From positions 1-8,221 of the forward strand of contig CAUCOL010000070.1 in assembly GCA_958444395.1 (NCBI GenBank): a stretch of DNA of 8,221 nucleotides, read 5' to 3'. The position numbers were made by a program, and so were the translations under genes. The stretch comes from an uncultured Lachnospiraceae bacterium (lineage in GTDB: Bacteria > Bacillota > Clostridia > Lachnospirales > Lachnospiraceae). This document shows, one piece after another, positions 5,907 through 8,221 of the stretch; position 1 is the stretch's first letter, and each line of letters opens with the position of its first letter. Below the pieces are notes generated by a model, which saw only the letters and a list, made by a program, of their open reading frames with translations, was not told the origin of the DNA and ran no database searches.

Positions 5907-7226
5907 TTACAGCTGGGTCTTTACGAAAATATCATAGATCGCACGAATCGCTGTATCAAAATCATTGTTGCTGACACCGATAATGATATTTAACTCAGAA
6001 GATCCCTGATCGATCATCTTGACATTGACATTGGCATGTGCTAATGCAGAAAAAATTCTTCCGGCTGTACCACGGTTTGACTTCATGCCGCGGCCTACGA
6101 CTGCGATCAGCGCAAGATCTGTCTCTAACTCAATGCTGTCCGGTTTTGCATAACGGTTGATCGCAGAGATGACTGCCTGTTCCTTGCATTCAAACTCCGG
6201 CTCATGTACAAATACGGTCATTGTATCAATGCCGGATGGCATATGCTCAAAGTTGATTCCATTTTCTTCAAAGGCAGATAATACTTTCCGTCCAAAACCG
6301 ACCTCTGAGTTCATCATATCCTTGTCAACATTAACCGCTACAAAGCCCTTCTTTCCGGCAATACCTGTGATCGTAAAGGCAGAATGATGACAGGTACTCT
6401 CAACGATCCAGGTTCCTTCATCTTCCGGTGCGTTGGTATTACGGATATTGATCGGGATGCCCGCCTGACGTACCGGGAATACAGCATCTTCATGCAGTAC
6501 ACTGGCACCCATGTAAGATAACTCTCTTAACTCACGATACGTGATGATCTTGATCGGCTCCGGATTATCAATAATACGTGGATCCGCTACTAGGAAACCG
6601 GATACATCGGTCCAGTTCTCATAGCTGGATGCGTGTACCGCCTTAGCAACGATCGAACCGGTAATATCTGAACCACCACGGGAGAATGTCTTGATCGTTC
6701 CATCCTCGTTAGCACCATAAAATCCCGGAATAACCGCACGCTCAATTCCCTGAAGTCTCTTCTGCAGAGCTTTATTCGTCTTCTCCGGCTCAAAGTTTCC
6801 ATCCGCATCAAACAGGATCGCATCAGCAGGGTCTACAAACTCATATCCAAGATAGTTTGCCATGATAATACCATTCAAGTACTCTCCGCGGGAAGCAGCG
6901 TAATCAGAACCGATTTTATTTTTGAAGTTTTCCTCTATTTTTTTGAATTCATCATCCAGTGATAATTTGATATGCAATCCATTAATAATAGAATCATAAC
7001 GCTCTTTAATCTTCTTCAGTTCTTTGGTGAAGCTCTTGTCCTCCTGTGCCAGGCCATAACAGGTATATAACATATCTGTTACCTTTGTATCTTTGTCATT
7101 TCTCTTGCCCGGAGCACTTGGTACTACAAACTTTCTCTCAGGATCTGAGGTAATGATCTTTCCAACCTTTGCAAACTGGGTTGCACTTGCTAAAGAACTT
7201 CCGCCAAACTTAACTACTTTTATCAT
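5907..7226 (-). CDS. lysC: Aspartokinase, YclM (AK III) type with C-terminal ACT domains
   Basis: Aspartate kinase phosphorylates L-aspartate with ATP, the first step toward lysine, threonine, methionine and diaminopimelate. The chosen start gives 439 residues beginning MIKVVKFGGSSLAS, as in the family. Visible motifs: KFGGSS (6-11), TFSRGGSDITGS (180-191), WTDVSGFLVADPRI (205-218), YRELRELSYMGASVLHEDA (230-248), then two ACT regulatory regions at about 285-360 and 370-436 (ALIAVVGRGM, IDQGSSELNIIIGV). The overall sequence recalls B. subtilis YclM, whose activity is inhibited jointly by lysine and threonine; the same control here is inference. The frame stays open upstream to a TTG at 7331, but that TTG lies in the -35 box. 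In-frame ATGs at 7295 and 7253 lack a usable ribosome site. ATG7226 has GAGGG 5 nt upstream. It is transcribed alone from the promoter at 7303-7331 to the terminator at 5752-5781. No lysine riboswitch was seen. Confidence 0.95.
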   Translation of the reverse strand: MIKVVKFGGSSLASATQFAKVGKIITSDPERKFVVPSAPGKRNDKDTKVTDMLYTCYGLAQEDKSFTKELKKIKERYDSIINGLHIKLSLDDEFKKIEENFKNKIGSDYAASRGEYLNGIIMANYLGYEFVDPADAILFDADGNFEPEKTNKALQKRLQGIERAVIPGFYGANEDGTIKTFSRGGSDITGSIVAKAVHASSYENWTDVSGFLVADPRIIDNPEPIKIITYRELRELSYMGASVLHEDAVFPVRQAGIPINIRNTNAPEDEGTWIVESTCHHSAFTITGIAGKKGFVAVNVDKDMMNSEVGFGRKVLSAFEENGINFEHMPSGIDTMTVFVHEPEFECKEQAVISAINRYAKPDSIELETDLALIAVVGRGMKSNRGTAGRIFSALAHANVNVKMIDQGSSELNIIIGVSNNDFDTAIRAIYDIFVKTQL

Positions 7227-7231
7227 TTCTT

Positions 7232-7237
7232 CCCTCT
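7232..7237 (-). promoter_or_regulatory. Ribosome binding site that fixes the aspartokinase start
   Basis: AGAGGG on the minus strand sits 5 nt before ATG7226. The other in-frame candidates (7331 TTG, 7295 ATG, 7253 ATG) lack a comparable sequence at proper distance. Starting here gives the family-typical MIKVVKFGGSS N-terminus. Confidence 0.85.
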
Positions 7238-7302
7238 TTTCTGCGATGCTCATTTCCTGTAAAAATCTGCGTCCGCACCGCCAGCACAAATTCATAAAAA
7301 TT

Positions 7303-7331
7303 AATTTAGCATAATTTGTCGGCTTTTTCAA
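7303..7331 (-). promoter_or_regulatory. Sigma-A-type promoter of the aspartokinase gene (extended -10)
   Basis: Minus-strand TTGAAA (7326-7331, 5/6 match to TTGACA), a 17-nt spacer, and TAAATT (7303-7308, 4/6) preceded by TGC, the extended -10 signature. The start of transcription would be near 7296, giving a leader of about 70 nt, too short for a lysine riboswitch. A 5-bp dyad CACGA/TCGTG (7334-7338 with 7349-7353) abuts the -35. Confidence 0.65.
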
Positions 7332-7346
7332 CCCACGAACGCCATG

Positions 7347-7380
7347 TATCGTGAATTTCTTTCCGATTTATCATGAATTT
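7347..7380. promoter_or_regulatory. Two 12-mer direct repeats spaced 22 bp upstream of the aspartokinase promoter (candidate operator)
   Basis: TATCGTGAATTT (7347-7358) and TATCATGAATTT (7369-7380) differ at one base and are offset by 22 bp, about two helical turns, so both would face the same side of the DNA. They begin 16 bp upstream of the -35 box, a usual activator position. An inverted 8-base match, AAATTCAT, occurs at 7288-7295 over the expected transcription start. The binding protein is unknown. Confidence 0.4.
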
Positions 7381-7407
7381 TTTTCACTTATCGCTTATTT
7401 ATCTCTG

Positions 7408-7447
7408 AAAATTGCTTATGCAATCTTCCTCTGTGCGGTGATTGCAT
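7408..7447. repeat. Small overlapping inverted repeats next to the large palindrome
   Basis: Two pairings compete here. One is 7408-7415 with 7420-7427 around a TTAT loop, which pairs fully on the minus-strand RNA if one G-U is allowed. The other is ATGCAATC (7418-7425) with GATTGCAT (7440-7447), perfect over 8 bp. They cannot form together. No coding capacity is seen. Confidence 0.4.
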
Positions 7448-7464
7448 CCTCGCAGAGCGTTTTT
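7429..7464 (+). terminator. Plus-strand terminator-like hairpin facing the nifJ terminator
   Basis: A 10-bp stem with one mismatch and one G-U (7429-7438 with 7448-7457) encloses a 9-nt loop and is followed on the plus strand by CG then five T (7460-7464). No plus-strand gene lies upstream in this window, so a role as a terminator is doubtful. It may instead be half of the composite palindromic element. Confidence 0.35.
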
Positions 7465-7504
7465 GACATGATAGGAAACGGCAAGTTTCCTATCATGTCA
7501 AAAA
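7460..7504. repeat. Perfect 20+20 inverted repeat with 5-nt loop
   Basis: Arms 7460-7479 and 7485-7504 are exact reverse complements over 20 bases, around the loop GGCAA. The outermost five bases are T5 on one side and A5 on the other. The arm core is GACATGATAGGAAAC. The 3' side of the hairpin ends in A5 on both strands, so it is not itself a standard terminator. It may be a palindromic repeat unit, a protein site or an RNA-processing hairpin. Copy number elsewhere cannot be seen. Confidence 0.9.
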
Positions 7505-7532
7505 GAGCCACCGCACTTTCGCGCGATGACTC
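7500..7532 (-). terminator. Rho-independent terminator of nifJ
   Basis: On the minus strand a 12-bp stem (7521-7532 with 7505-7516, fully paired allowing three G-U) closes a GAAA tetraloop and is followed directly by five T (7504-7500). It lies 28 nt past the nifJ stop, the expected place. The five T also form the outer part of the 45-nt palindrome, so the two structures share sequence. Confidence 0.88.
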
Positions 7533-7559
7533 TCTGCATGATCTATTGATCCTTACATC

Positions 7560-8221
<662 letters not shown>

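Noticed and set aside
7227..7331. N-terminal extension of aspartokinase from TTG7331 or ATG7295
   Set aside because: The TTG lies in the -35 box, the extension lacks a ribosome site and family proteins begin at the MIKVVKFGGSS motif.

Overview
The window looks like chromosomal DNA of an anaerobic Clostridia bacterium, most likely Lachnospiraceae (Roseburia/Agathobacter/Blautia-like). The grounds are a nifJ-type pyruvate:ferredoxin oxidoreductase, a YclM-type aspartokinase, an OmpR-type two-component pair of clostridial character, strong AGGAGG-like ribosome sites and moderate GC. The genus is a guess. Every supported gene lies on the minus strand, so transcription runs from high to low coordinates.

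Right edge to 7560: the C-terminal 219 residues of pyruvate:ferredoxin oxidoreductase (central fermentative metabolism; the N-terminal part lies outside the window). 7227-7559 is a 333-base intergenic region. It holds a strong minus-strand terminator for nifJ, a perfect 20+20 palindrome, several further and partly exclusive inverted repeats, a 12-mer direct repeat spaced 22 bp, and an extended -10 promoter for the next gene. 7226-5907: aspartokinase, whose start is at 7226 and not at the longest-ORF TTG, because that TTG is part of the -35 box. 5668-5906: a structured 3' region, a clear terminator and a weak promoter.

5667-1: a colinear cluster that looks like one long transcription unit. It encodes an HAD phosphatase, a membrane-anchored trigger-factor-like FKBP foldase starting 3 nt after the HAD stop, an unrecognised single-pass membrane protein with a C-terminal coiled coil, an OmpR-family response regulator 23 nt later, its sensor histidine kinase, and a lipoprotein cut by the left edge. 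Four of the six products are membrane or surface proteins and one is a predicted extracytoplasmic folding factor. The cluster may therefore be an envelope-sensing or protein-quality module; that is inference from order alone.

No mobile-element gene, CRISPR array, tRNA or rRNA was seen. The least-explained DNA is the palindrome-rich 7408-7532 segment; the most interesting coding group is foldase / coiled-coil membrane protein / two-component system / lipoprotein.
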